NCBI RefSeq assembly: GCF_000172175.1
Contig: NZ_ABJL02000007.1
Location: 1 to 64,000, forward strand
Length of the DNA: 64,000 bases
Reading direction: 5' to 3'
From: Bacteroides intestinalis DSM 17393
Lineage (GTDB): Bacteria > Bacteroidota > Bacteroidia > Bacteroidales > Bacteroidaceae
Below, one piece after another: positions 24,289 through 33,911 of the stretch. How positions within the stretch are numbered: the stretch's first letter is position 1; every line of letters begins with the position of its first letter. The position numbers and the translations under genes were made by a program. A model generated the notes under the pieces. It did no database searches, was not told the DNA's origin, and saw only the letters and a list, made by a program, of their open reading frames with translations.

Positions 24289-26229
24289 TTAATGATTAGG
24301 ATTCTTTTCAATGTTCGGGTTACCTTCATTCATCGGATATGCATTGTAGTACATTGTGTTATTGAAACTCAAAATAGCATTACTGGCTCTATTCTGAGCT
24401 TTCATCTTCCGATAAATCCACTTACCATTTTCGGGTGTACCCGGAGCATAAATCTTATACGGCCACAATACATAGATAGTAGCAGTCTGATTAGCTTGGT
24501 CATTGAACCACCACTCATCAGCAACTCTCCAACGCTTCAAGTCTTCATAACGATGATCTTCGAATGCCAACTCTACACGTCTTTCGTTTACAATGCGATT
24601 AAATGTCAGTTCATTCTCAGTCAACTTGAACACCTCACCACCTGCACGCTGACGTACGCGGTTGATATAGTCTAATGCTACAGTCTTAGTAGGACGGCCA
24701 TTGTAGCTGGCTACTCCTAGTTCATTCAAATAGAAAGCAGCTTCAGCAGCATTCAACAAAGCCTCACCAAAACGGAATACTACATAAGGAACAGAACTTG
24801 CACCATTTATCTCACTTCCAGCGGCAGTATCAACAAACTTCCTCAATAAGAAACCGGAATGAGAAATATACCAGTTACTACTACCATCATCGCCACGAAG
24901 AGGTCCATCTTCTCCAGTCACTTTCTGACCTTCATATGTAAAATCATCAACTTGTCCAATGGTCTGTGCTGCTTTAAATTCATAGCCATCAGCAGTAGGA
25001 AGAGCCAGACCTGCCTGAAGATCAACAGAAGTACCTCTGAATGAACTTCCCGGATACAGTACCGTACCAGCCAAACGAGGATCACGTCCTGCAAAAATAT
25101 CTTCCGGTTTATCGTACAGATTATATTTGCAAGTAGATGTATACACATTCATATCTTCGATCACTTCATCACCTACATAAGCGTCCATCTCTTTCACTTC
25201 ATGTGTGTTTAGCATTTCATAATCATTCACAAGATTCAAGACAGGATTAACCTGACAACCTGCTTTATTATTCGAAGCACGTACCAATTTGCGCGTAAGG
25301 GCACGGGTAGTAAAGTTATTCTTCACATTCACTCCATCATAAGCCTTACAGAAAATCAATTCTGGATTATCTTCCGGTTTAGCAATAAATGCTTCTGCAT
25401 AGTTAGTTGCTAAATCAGCTTGTTTTTGATAAAGTTGATAACCCATAGCTTCCAGTTCGGCACAAGCATCCAGGCAAGCTTTCAAATAACCTTCTGCCTT
25501 ACTTCTTTCAATACCCGTAGCACCACTTGACAAATTCAAAGTTTTGGTAGCACTTTTATCATAGTTGTATGCTAAAGTTCCGGCATACAGAGCTGCACGG
25601 CACTTCAGGGCCATAGCTGCACCTTTGGTAGCACGAGTCTTAACACGGGCAGTTCCAAAATCTTCTTTTATGGCATCCATTTCACTGATAATAAAGTCAT
25701 AAATTTCAGATTCCTTATTTCTGGGCACAGCCAATGGCGTCGGATCCTCCATATATTCTGTTACTTCAGTAACCAAAGGCACGCCACCGTATTGAACAAC
25801 CATCTTAAAATAAGTATAGGCTCTAAAATAACGCGCTTCTGCTTGAAAATACTTCAACTTATCAACGGCAATTGAACCGGCAGATACCGTATTCAAATTA
25901 CGGATATGAAGATTTAATTCACGGATAAAGGCATAATCATAAAAGTTTCTGTAATCAGTTCCTACATTTCCTGCAAAGTTCCAGTACTGACTATTATTGG
26001 ACGCTTCATCCCAACGAGTAAGATCATAAGAATCTCCATCGGTACCAAAATCTTGCCAGTACTTCATACGACCATAAAAATTGGCCGCAATACTGTTAAG
26101 GCCAGTTTCTGATGTATAGGCCTGATTTTCCGTAAAAGCCATCTTGTCCTCTTGTTCCAACCAACTATCACAAGAAGAGAAAAGCAATAAGCCTAATAAT
26201 AACGCTATTGATAATCTATTTTTTTTCAT
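24289..26229 (-). CDS. SusD-family glycan-binding lipoprotein (PUL 1)
   Basis: 646 residues; lipobox FSSC with acylated Cys20. RagB/SusD fold: N-terminal TPR-like helices (AYTSETGLNSIAANFYGRM, YFQAEARYFRAYTYFKMV), C-terminal SusD region with NRVRQRAGG and the highly typical VNERRVELAFEDHRYEDLKRW near 560. It caps the SusC pore at the cell surface and captures oligosaccharides. Longer than the B. thetaiotaomicron starch SusD, with insertions around 300-450 likely forming the ligand site. Starts 11 bases after the SusC stop. Confidence 0.95.
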   Translation of the reverse strand: MKKNRLSIALLLGLLLFSSCDSWLEQEDKMAFTENQAYTSETGLNSIAANFYGRMKYWQDFGTDGDSYDLTRWDEASNNSQYWNFAGNVGTDYRNFYDYAFIRELNLHIRNLNTVSAGSIAVDKLKYFQAEARYFRAYTYFKMVVQYGGVPLVTEVTEYMEDPTPLAVPRNKESEIYDFIISEMDAIKEDFGTARVKTRATKGAAMALKCRAALYAGTLAYNYDKSATKTLNLSSGATGIERSKAEGYLKACLDACAELEAMGYQLYQKQADLATNYAEAFIAKPEDNPELIFCKAYDGVNVKNNFTTRALTRKLVRASNNKAGCQVNPVLNLVNDYEMLNTHEVKEMDAYVGDEVIEDMNVYTSTCKYNLYDKPEDIFAGRDPRLAGTVLYPGSSFRGTSVDLQAGLALPTADGYEFKAAQTIGQVDDFTYEGQKVTGEDGPLRGDDGSSNWYISHSGFLLRKFVDTAAGSEINGASSVPYVVFRFGEALLNAAEAAFYLNELGVASYNGRPTKTVALDYINRVRQRAGGEVFKLTENELTFNRIVNERRVELAFEDHRYEDLKRWRVADEWWFNDQANQTATIYVLWPYKIYAPGTPENGKWIYRKMKAQNRASNAILSFNNTMYYNAYPMNEGNPNIEKNPNH

Positions 26230-26240
26230 GTTACATTCAA

Positions 26241-29200
26241 TTAAAAGGTTACGTTTACTCCAACTGTGTACACTTTGTGTTGCGGATAGTCGAATCCGGT
26301 AACAGAAGAGATTTCAGGGTCGAAACCAAAGTCATTCAAGCTATCCCAGCAAAGCAGGTTAGAACCTTCAAAGTAAACTCTAAGCTTTTGTATCAAAGCC
26401 TTCTTTGTCCACTTAATCGGCAATGTATAACCTACCACTAAGTTACGCAGACGTAAATAGTTGATTTCCTTTGCATAAAAATCATTCCAGTCTCTGATAG
26501 AAGGATTGTTACTGCGAACAGCAGGGAACTTACCACGTTTCCAAGGAGATTTTGTATCGAAGATATCTTCGTGTTGCCAAGAATCTATCACATTGTATAC
26601 ATATCCCATCTGGTCAGTGCCAATACCATACTTCACATGCCAGTCGCCAATAAATGTGTTCATGAAACCACCGGCAAAATCGGCTGCAAAGTCAATGCCC
26701 TTATATTCGAAGCCCAAGTTAATACCCATTGAAAGTAAGGGGTTCTTGTTAGCATTACCGCTATCCCAATCATAATCAGTAGCTGCATAACCCAAAGGAC
26801 GCTTATCATAGTCATCAATCAAGCCATCACCATTAACATCCTTGAAAATCAAGTCACCCGGACGTAAGTTCACGTTGTTAGCACCATCAATGTTCACCGG
26901 ATAGTTATCAATTTCTTCCTGAGTCTGGAACACACCGATAGTTTCCCACATCCATACGGCACCATTTTTCACATTAGACCAACGGTTAGTCTGTGCCCAA
27001 CGATATTGATCCCATCCGTTCAAGAAAACTTCACCATAGTTATTTATTGTCTTCTGACGAGCTAAAGTCAGATTAACACCTACAAAATAATTGAAGTCAT
27101 TAACGCGATCATTCCATCTCACCATACCATCAATACCACTAACCTGATCGGAGTTCAAATTCTGTTTTTGTACACTATAACCTGCCTCATAAGGGTAGAT
27201 AATGTCAGTTGGGGTAGCAGGGATGCCACTTCTTTTTCTCTTAAAAAAGTCCACTTCCAGTTTCAAGCGATCGTTCAGGAAACCCATATCGAAACCGACA
27301 TTCATCATAGAAATCTTCATCCAAGAAAGTCCAGTTTGAGGAATTCCTTTGTAAGCAGTGCCTGTAGTATAAGCATCTGGAGCATTCCCCAAAGGATTAT
27401 TGCTTATGATAGCTCCTCCATTGTTAAATGCATAACCAGGCAAGTAAGCAAAGTCCGGATAACTGCTATTAAAGTTTCTAGCCATGTCATCGCCCATTTC
27501 ACCATAAGAAGCTCTCAACTTAATGCTGGAAATCCAATCAGCCACCTTAGAGTCTTTGTAAAATTCTTCTTCAGACAGACGCCATGCACCGGAAACTGAC
27601 GGGAAGAAGCCCCATTGATTACCCGGTAAGAAACGCCAGGAAGCATCATAACGACCGGCAAAATCAATGATATACTTTTCTTTATAAGAATAGCCTGCAC
27701 GGAAAATGAAACTGGCTGTAGTAATGGTACGTACTGAATTACTTACAGTATTATTAGCATTCGTTGTAATATTTTCTACAAACGGATTTTCTACTGGACT
27801 CTGAGCCACAGTCAAATATTTCCGGTCTTCTTTAAAGAATTCAAAACCTGCGACGGCTGTCACATGATGATCCTTGGCAAAAATATGATCGTAATTCAAG
27901 GTAAACTGCCCCATCATTTCAACTTTATGATTTCTTACATCTCCACGATAAGTATCAGTTTTTGTAGATGCTACTTTGTACTCCTGTGTGGCAGGGTCAT
28001 ACCTATATTCATTCCAACTCTTCTCATTATCTGTCTGATGAAGAGTTTCGTAATAATAAGACAGCAAACCTTTAGCTGTTAATCCTGGAAGCGGTGTCTT
28101 ATATTCCAAATTTGCACTAAGCTGAATAGTACGGAAGTCTTTCTGGTGCTTACCAGCATTGTCAATAGTATAAGCAGCCATATTACGAGCACCGTCATGA
28201 GTCGGGGTAATATAATTCAGATAATCCGGATTATCGTTAGCATACGGGCGCATAGTCGGAATCAAATTAAAGATAGAATTACGCATCTGGAAGTAATCGT
28301 CTCCACCAGGAAGTGCTGGATTGACATTTTGCTCTATTTTACCCAATGTCTGAAAACCTACCTTGAATTTATCGGTCAACTGCATATTAAAGTTAGCCTG
28401 TAAGTTCGTACGGTTATAGTTGTATTCTTTGAACACGGCATCCTGATCAATATGTCCTACCGAAATGTAATAATCTGTCTTCTCTGTGCCACCGCTGATA
28501 TTAGCATTTACATAATACTGAGGAGCAGCATTGCTTACAAAATTATCCTTCCAATCATATCCACGATAATCTTCACCTGTAGCCGGATTATAATATCCTG
28601 TCCGCCATTTCTCCAAATCAGCCTTAGCATTAGCAATATTATCAGCTCCAGTCAGGTTTCCATCATTGGCTTGCTTCATGTAGTTACCCCATTTCCATTG
28701 GTAAGCATTCAGCAGTTCAGGATACTTTGTCCATCCTTGCCATCCCATGTGAGCATTCAGATTTATCTGAGGCTTCTGTCCTTTTTTACCGGTTTTTGTA
28801 GTAATCAAAACCACACCGTTGGCAGCCTTCACACCATAAATAGCAGCAGCACCATCCTTCAGAATAGATACATTCTCAATATCGTGAATATCCAAGGCAT
28901 TGAATGCTGTCTCATCTTTCATGATACCGTCGATAACATAGAGAGGAGTACCCATGTTACGAATCTCAAGGTTAGTCGAAGTTCCCGGTTGACCAGACTT
29001 CTGACGTGCCGTAATACCTGATACTTTACCTACCAAAGCATTGGCAGCCGATGTTGATGTAGAACGGGTCAAATCTTTATTGTTCACCGAACTTACCGCT
29101 GCAGCCACTGTAGCTTTCTTCTGAGTGGCATATCCCACTACCACAACTTCGTCAAGCAACTCTGTATCTTCCTTCAGTGTAACATCCAGGTTTCGTTTTC

Positions 29201-29495
29201 CCTTTACGCTGATCTCCTGCGGTGCATAGCCCACAAAAGAAACTGTCAAAACTGCATTAGTTCCCTTAACAGAAAGTGTAAACTTACCATCGACATCAGT
29301 AATCGTTCCGTTGGTAGTTCCTTTCTCCATAATGTTTACTCCAGGCAAAGGTTCACCTGTAACATCTTTCACTATACCTGACACAGCTATATTTTGTGCC
29401 TGAAGCATTGCGGAAGACACTAAAACAACTAATAATAAGAAGAAATTCTTCCTTCTATTACCAGCCGAGATTAACTCATTTAAAAAGTGCTTCAT
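26241..29495 (-). CDS. SusC-family TonB-dependent outer-membrane transporter (PUL 1)
   Basis: 1084 residues. Signal sequence to about residue 34, a carboxypeptidase-D-like domain (SGIVKDVTGEPLPGVNIMEKG), the TonB box region LLDEVVVVGYATQKK near 115, plug domain with GTPLYVIDGI, then a beta-barrel ending in the aromatic VGVNVTF. It imports oligosaccharides with its SusD partner, powered by TonB. The 173-base gap before it (29496-29668) has three GTTTTCA copies on the minus strand but no promoter or hairpin that I can call, so it is probably read through from the upstream gene. Confidence 0.96.
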   Translation of the reverse strand: MKHFLNELISAGNRRKNFFLLLVVLVSSAMLQAQNIAVSGIVKDVTGEPLPGVNIMEKGTTNGTITDVDGKFTLSVKGTNAVLTVSFVGYAPQEISVKGKRNLDVTLKEDTELLDEVVVVGYATQKKATVAAAVSSVNNKDLTRSTSTSAANALVGKVSGITARQKSGQPGTSTNLEIRNMGTPLYVIDGIMKDETAFNALDIHDIENVSILKDGAAAIYGVKAANGVVLITTKTGKKGQKPQINLNAHMGWQGWTKYPELLNAYQWKWGNYMKQANDGNLTGADNIANAKADLEKWRTGYYNPATGEDYRGYDWKDNFVSNAAPQYYVNANISGGTEKTDYYISVGHIDQDAVFKEYNYNRTNLQANFNMQLTDKFKVGFQTLGKIEQNVNPALPGGDDYFQMRNSIFNLIPTMRPYANDNPDYLNYITPTHDGARNMAAYTIDNAGKHQKDFRTIQLSANLEYKTPLPGLTAKGLLSYYYETLHQTDNEKSWNEYRYDPATQEYKVASTKTDTYRGDVRNHKVEMMGQFTLNYDHIFAKDHHVTAVAGFEFFKEDRKYLTVAQSPVENPFVENITTNANNTVSNSVRTITTASFIFRAGYSYKEKYIIDFAGRYDASWRFLPGNQWGFFPSVSGAWRLSEEEFYKDSKVADWISSIKLRASYGEMGDDMARNFNSSYPDFAYLPGYAFNNGGAIISNNPLGNAPDAYTTGTAYKGIPQTGLSWMKISMMNVGFDMGFLNDRLKLEVDFFKRKRSGIPATPTDIIYPYEAGYSVQKQNLNSDQVSGIDGMVRWNDRVNDFNYFVGVNLTLARQKTINNYGEVFLNGWDQYRWAQTNRWSNVKNGAVWMWETIGVFQTQEEIDNYPVNIDGANNVNLRPGDLIFKDVNGDGLIDDYDKRPLGYAATDYDWDSGNANKNPLLSMGINLGFEYKGIDFAADFAGGFMNTFIGDWHVKYGIGTDQMGYVYNVIDSWQHEDIFDTKSPWKRGKFPAVRSNNPSIRDWNDFYAKEINYLRLRNLVVGYTLPIKWTKKALIQKLRVYFEGSNLLCWDSLNDFGFDPEISSVTGFDYPQHKVYTVGVNVTF

Positions 29496-29668
29496 AAGTT
29501 ATTATTTAAAATTAAACATAAATTAGTTTATCTGTATATTATTGAAAACTGAAAAATGAAAACTTATCTGAAAACTTATTATTTTACCTTAACTATGAAT
29601 ATCTTATATCATGCTTGTTTCAATGTTTTTTTTAACGCCCTCCTTTCTTGATCCTTAAAAGTGAATAC

Positions 29669-32203
29669 TCATTTATTTTTATAAACTTTAAATGCTTTTT
29701 GTTCTCCTGAAACTAAACACACATTCAAAATATAAAACCCTGAAAACGTTCCATGCATCGGGAATGTGTATTCCTCATCTGTTACCTTCATATCTTCGGT
29801 CCATAACCGTCTTCCTGCCAAATCTGTAAGCTCTACCTTTGAAATATCTTCTTTACCTTTATTTACCAGAAAAAGCTGATCCCCTGAAATATATGCCGAA
29901 AGTGAATTTCCATCAATCGTTTCGATTCCGGTCTCCGGATCCTGCCCATAATCGGAAGACTGATATTTCGAATATCTATTATTCAATTCCTCTACCTTGG
30001 ATTTCGGCATAGCTTCTACTTCCTCCAGATCATAAGTACCAAAAGCATCCTTAAAACGAATCATCGGATCCAAGTGAGCAGCAAAGTTCCACGTCAATGC
30101 TTCCATAATAGAATTCATTCTTCGACCCGCACCATTGCTTACCCTTACTTGGAAAGCTTCTTGCTGCAAGCCTTCAGGTTGTCCGGGATAAAGTTCCTGT
30201 CCCAGATTCATAGACTGTTTCGTATTGTGAGCACTGATACGTGCAACGTGGAGATAATGTTCTTTACCCGTCAACAGATACAGGCGATAGTACACAAATG
30301 AGGACCATGCAAAACCTAAATCCGTAGCAGAATGGCCAATAGCTATAATATGCTGTCCGACAATACTTCTGTCTTTAGGCCAATCTGTTCTAGCTGTCTG
30401 ATCCTTTTCTACCGGTACTTCAAACATATAGCTCCAACTTTCGGTGTATGTAGCAGCTTGTTCTGCAGCAGCCAACCATTTCGGATCTTTTGTAAGGTCA
30501 TAGATAGCAAGAAAACCATTGATAGCTTGCTGACCGGATTCACTGTCGATAGTCTGCGGATTGTCTACCACACAAGCCACATAGAGATATCTTTCATGAA
30601 TATTAGCATAAGAAAACTCTGCAGCTTTCAAAGCAGCTGTCTTATAACGTTCATCATTGGTGGCGATATAAAGCTCTACCAGATAACGAACAGCGCAAAT
30701 AGTCAGAAACTTATTCTGATTACCTGCCGGATGTTTACCACCTACAACACTGAAAGGGTCATATTCCAGATAGTAACTACCATCCGCATTCTGATTAGTC
30801 ACCAGGAATTCACCAAACTTCTTACAGGCATTCAGCCATGAAGGGATATCTATTCCATTACGTTTGGCATAACACCATGCATTCAGCAATCCGGCCATTC
30901 CGTTACAAGCTTGGCGCATAGAAGTCTTTGCCCAGTTGTCCCATGTACCCCATAGTGCAGCATAACGTGTCTTGGGAAGTCCTAAATCTGTCAATCCTTG
31001 AGAAGCCCATAAATTCAGTACATTGCTTCCTCTTACCTTATATTCCTCATTACCAGTCTCCACACCTGCACGAAACAATGCATAGCCAGCTGTAGGTTGT
31101 GAGCCAACAAAACCGATCTCATAAGTATTCTTATTTAAGGAGAAATCTGTCAGTTTCACACTCCATGGGAATCCGGGACCTTTTATATCCTTATCAACCG
31201 AACTGTCCAGATAATAATGATTAACAGTTTCAATCAATCCCCGATAAGCAGAATTCAAGTTAACATCATAAATCTTTGGATTATACAGATTGAAAGCCAG
31301 TTTCCAAGCTTCATTTACAGCATTAGCATAGTCGGAAGTTTTATCTATTTTGAAATAGACATTATAAGTATGTTTATCAAATCCTTTTGTTATGGGATGC
31401 ATACGTCTGCCCATTCCTCCGGTACGCAAGTCAGAACCTGGATAAGTAACTACAGCAGCAAAAGAGTCAGACTTCTTCCAGTTGACAACACCCACGCCAC
31501 CAAACTGATAATTTTCGTCGACTACTACACCACGTGAATCATTCAGTACAGTTTCACATTTTGAATCTTTATGTACTAAAGTGAAAGTCAATCCACTTTC
31601 TTTTTGACGCATCATCACCACCGGAAGGGGAATGCGGTCTTCTCTATAAAGAAAACTCAAATCAGTAGCGACCGGAATGCCTGCAGGAATATTTCCATCT
31701 TTCTCAAAGTTACCTTTATACCAAACAGCAGGAATAAAGTATTCGCTATTTGCCAATACATCTTCCGGTGCAAACTGTAAGCCGAAAGAAGAAGAGAAGC
31801 CTTCATCATAAGGATTATCTCCCAACTCAACAACTTTCACGTTGCGTTTCAGTTCAAACTCACCGTTTCCCTTCGCTGTATATACGTCATTTATTTCAAA
31901 GACGGTGGTGCGAGGAGTGGTAGTCAGGCGTGCCATCAACTCTACTTTATCACCATCCTTTGTATAAGATGTATAAGTCGGGTAGAAAGTATTCATCTTG
32001 ACGTCAATCAGTAAAGCAGGATTATGCTCTGTACCCGCATTAAATTCTTTGCCATAAGCAGAGAATGTAACACCATACGTGTTATCTTTCTGACGGGTAA
32101 TATTCAGTGTTACTTCACCGGATGACAAAGTTGCTTCTTGTGAAAAAGCAAAAGAGGTATAAAGTAAGCAACTTAACAGGAAAAGAAGTTTTAGCGTTTT
32201 CAT
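29669..32203 (-). CDS. unassigned hydrolase-like protein with C-terminal sorting-like domain (paralogue B)
   Basis: 844 residues from the ATG at 32203; the in-frame extension to 32290 would cross the -7 box at 32245-32252. Signal peptide to about residue 21 (FAFSQ). Same build as the 737-residue paralogue: beta-rich N-terminal half (with IPLPVVMMRQKESGL), helical barrel C-terminal half with ESGQ (Glu555) and VGQHIIAIGHSATD. It has an extra tail of about 90 residues; the last 75 (VELTDLAGRRLW, SGFYILNV) look like a type IX secretion sorting domain. First gene of PUL 1, ahead of SusC. Function not established; probably a glycosidase or lyase on the PUL 1 substrate. Confidence 0.7.
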   Translation of the reverse strand: MKTLKLLFLLSCLLYTSFAFSQEATLSSGEVTLNITRQKDNTYGVTFSAYGKEFNAGTEHNPALLIDVKMNTFYPTYTSYTKDGDKVELMARLTTTPRTTVFEINDVYTAKGNGEFELKRNVKVVELGDNPYDEGFSSSFGLQFAPEDVLANSEYFIPAVWYKGNFEKDGNIPAGIPVATDLSFLYREDRIPLPVVMMRQKESGLTFTLVHKDSKCETVLNDSRGVVVDENYQFGGVGVVNWKKSDSFAAVVTYPGSDLRTGGMGRRMHPITKGFDKHTYNVYFKIDKTSDYANAVNEAWKLAFNLYNPKIYDVNLNSAYRGLIETVNHYYLDSSVDKDIKGPGFPWSVKLTDFSLNKNTYEIGFVGSQPTAGYALFRAGVETGNEEYKVRGSNVLNLWASQGLTDLGLPKTRYAALWGTWDNWAKTSMRQACNGMAGLLNAWCYAKRNGIDIPSWLNACKKFGEFLVTNQNADGSYYLEYDPFSVVGGKHPAGNQNKFLTICAVRYLVELYIATNDERYKTAALKAAEFSYANIHERYLYVACVVDNPQTIDSESGQQAINGFLAIYDLTKDPKWLAAAEQAATYTESWSYMFEVPVEKDQTARTDWPKDRSIVGQHIIAIGHSATDLGFAWSSFVYYRLYLLTGKEHYLHVARISAHNTKQSMNLGQELYPGQPEGLQQEAFQVRVSNGAGRRMNSIMEALTWNFAAHLDPMIRFKDAFGTYDLEEVEAMPKSKVEELNNRYSKYQSSDYGQDPETGIETIDGNSLSAYISGDQLFLVNKGKEDISKVELTDLAGRRLWTEDMKVTDEEYTFPMHGTFSGFYILNVCLVSGEQKAFKVYKNK

Positions 32204-32244
32204 AATAGTACTTCGATTACAATGTAACATTCGTTTTGATGGTG

Positions 32245-32252
32245 CAAATCTA
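32245..32252 (-). promoter_or_regulatory. -7 box of the PUL 1 operon
   Basis: On the minus strand TAGATTTG, an exact TAnnTTTG match; RNA would begin near 32238, 35 bases before the ATG at 32203. Confidence 0.6.
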
Positions 32253-32285
32253 ACGTGAAATAATATAAGAGGATATCCCTTGCGT

Positions 32286-32388
32286 ACCAAAAAATTGCTC
32301 TAATTTGTCTATTTACAAAATTGCCTCAAACGGCCTCCAGAAAGGGGAAAAGAACAAAAATGCTCTATTCTTCCAAAAAAATGCTATT
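32286..32388 (-). promoter_or_regulatory. three A-tract/TGCT elements upstream of PUL 1
   Basis: On the plus strand a run of five to seven A followed by TGCT or TTGCT recurs with the TGCT at 32296, 32361 and 32382 (spacings 65 and 21, about whole numbers of double turns). The element nearest the promoter reads ATTTTTTGGT on the minus strand, 33 bases before the -7 box. The same 10-mer stands 33 bases before the -7 box of the operon at 40046. Candidate binding sites for the neighbouring HTCS. Confidence 0.35.
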
Positions 32389-32437
32389 TCTGTTCAAAGA
32401 GGAAAAATTAGAGTTCATATCCACGTATTGTACGTAT

Positions 32438-32654
32438 AGAAATAAATCAAAGATTGCTGATGGACATTTGTTAGTTTTCTGATAATCAGCTAATAGTATT
32501 TACCAATGGCTTACTGCAAAATGTAAACGCATTTACTGCCGTATGTAACGGCCTTTACTCCTTATTGTAACACCATTTACCTCGGCATGTAACGAGCTTT
32601 ACCTCGGTGTGTAAATGGAGTTACCGTGTGGGGTTAACAAAGTTATCATTTGGG
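32438..32654. repeat. dispersed repeat, copy 2, with 22-bp phased TTAC-N8-GTAA array
   Basis: TTAC at 32511, 32533, 32555, 32577, 32599 and 32621, a degenerate TTAT at 32643, and an extra TTAC at 32500, the same arrangement as copy 1 (4105-4322) shifted by 28332 bases. Flanks match too: AGAAAT near the left and CATTTGGG at the right end. It occupies the middle of the 624-base gap between the divergent PUL 1 and clan-A genes. The rest of that gap holds the two promoters and the A-tract elements. Confidence 0.85.
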
Positions 32655-32795
32655 ATAAATAGAATCTCCATGAAATGAAACAACGATATACTTATCGTTC
32701 ACCTCACATAAGTAAAAATCGGCTTGCTCTTACAGATTGGTCAAATGCTGTTGTTTTCTGAAAAATTAGCATCATTCCAAAAGGAAAGTTTCGCC

Positions 32796-32803
32796 TACAT
32801 TTG
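32796..32803 (+). promoter_or_regulatory. -7 box of the clan-A glycosidase gene
   Basis: TACATTTG matches TAnnTTTG, 24 bases before the ATG at 32828. No strong -33. Confidence 0.55.
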
Positions 32804-32827
32804 CATCGAACTTAAATATATAATATC

Positions 32828-33889
32828 ATGAATATACAACGATTATTAATCTGCATCTGTGTGGTACTAACTGCCGCCATCTCCGCTACTGCTCAAAGCA
32901 AAGTATGGAGTACAGAACAAGCCCAGAAATGGGGCAAAGAAAATCCGTGGTATTGCGGAGTAAACTACATTCCCGCCACTGCCATCAACTACACTGCCAT
33001 GTGGGATAAAACGTCCTTCTCACCCGAAGTGATAGAAAAAGAAATGAAGTTAATGAAGAGTTTAGGTATGAACTGCGCGCGCATAGTGATGCAATATGCG
33101 GTATATGAAGAAGATCCCGCATACTTCATACGTACACTCGACCGCTTTCTAAGTATCTGTGATAAGTACGGTGTAAAAGTAATGCCTATTTTCTTTGATG
33201 ATTGCGCCTTCGGTGTCAATACAGACCCGACAGTAGGAAAACAACCCGAACCGCTGGAAGGCTGGTACGCCTGGGTCTGGTCTCCATCTCCCGGCTACTC
33301 AATGGTAGTAGATGAACGGACTCACGGTAAACTGGAAAAGTATGTAAAAGAAGTAATGAACCACTTCAAGAATGACCCGCGTATCTTTGTATGGGACTTA
33401 TACAACGAGCCTACCAATACCACCATGCCGGAAAGAAGCTGGCCACTCCTCCGTAAAGTCTTCACATGGGCGCGTGAAGTGAATCCGAAGCAACCCATCA
33501 CATCAGGACTCTGGAACGAAAACAAAGAGCTAAATGACTTCCTGGCATCAAATTCAGACATCATCACTTTCCATTGCTATGCTTCGAAAGAAGAAACTGA
33601 AAAAGTGATGAAAGAGCATCTTAAACTAGGTCGTCCTACCATCTGTACCGAGTGGATGAACCGTGTAGCTCACTCCACTATCCCGGAAATCCTCCCAATG
33701 TTGAAAGAAGCACATGTAGGCAGCATGATGTGGGGACTGGTAAATGGAAAGACGCAGACCCATCTATGCTGGGGACACCGTCCTGAACAATTGCCTTACA
33801 CTGGAGTATGGCAACATGACATTTACAAAGGAGATTATACCCCGTATTCTGCTAAAGAAATTGAAATAATCAAGAAAACAACCAAGTAG
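32828..33889 (+). CDS. clan GH-A glycosidase (GH5-like)
   Basis: 353 residues; signal peptide to about residue 22 (SATAQ). A TIM barrel with acid/base Glu194 in WDLYNEPTN and nucleophile Glu275 in CTEWMNR, the two glutamates of clan A retaining enzymes. The conserved NCARI segment is near residue 79. Similar Bacteroides proteins are often labelled cellulase or xylanase, but I cannot fix a family or linkage from motifs alone. Diverges from PUL 1 and lies beside the HTCS, so probably part of the same regulon. An IS1182 element sits 22 bases after its stop. Confidence 0.8.
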   Translation: MNIQRLLICICVVLTAAISATAQSKVWSTEQAQKWGKENPWYCGVNYIPATAINYTAMWDKTSFSPEVIEKEMKLMKSLGMNCARIVMQYAVYEEDPAYFIRTLDRFLSICDKYGVKVMPIFFDDCAFGVNTDPTVGKQPEPLEGWYAWVWSPSPGYSMVVDERTHGKLEKYVKEVMNHFKNDPRIFVWDLYNEPTNTTMPERSWPLLRKVFTWAREVNPKQPITSGLWNENKELNDFLASNSDIITFHCYASKEETEKVMKEHLKLGRPTICTEWMNRVAHSTIPEILPMLKEAHVGSMMWGLVNGKTQTHLCWGHRPEQLPYTGVWQHDIYKGDYTPYSAKEIEIIKKTTK

Positions 33890-33911
33890 ATAGAAAGATT
33901 GTTTTTAAACT

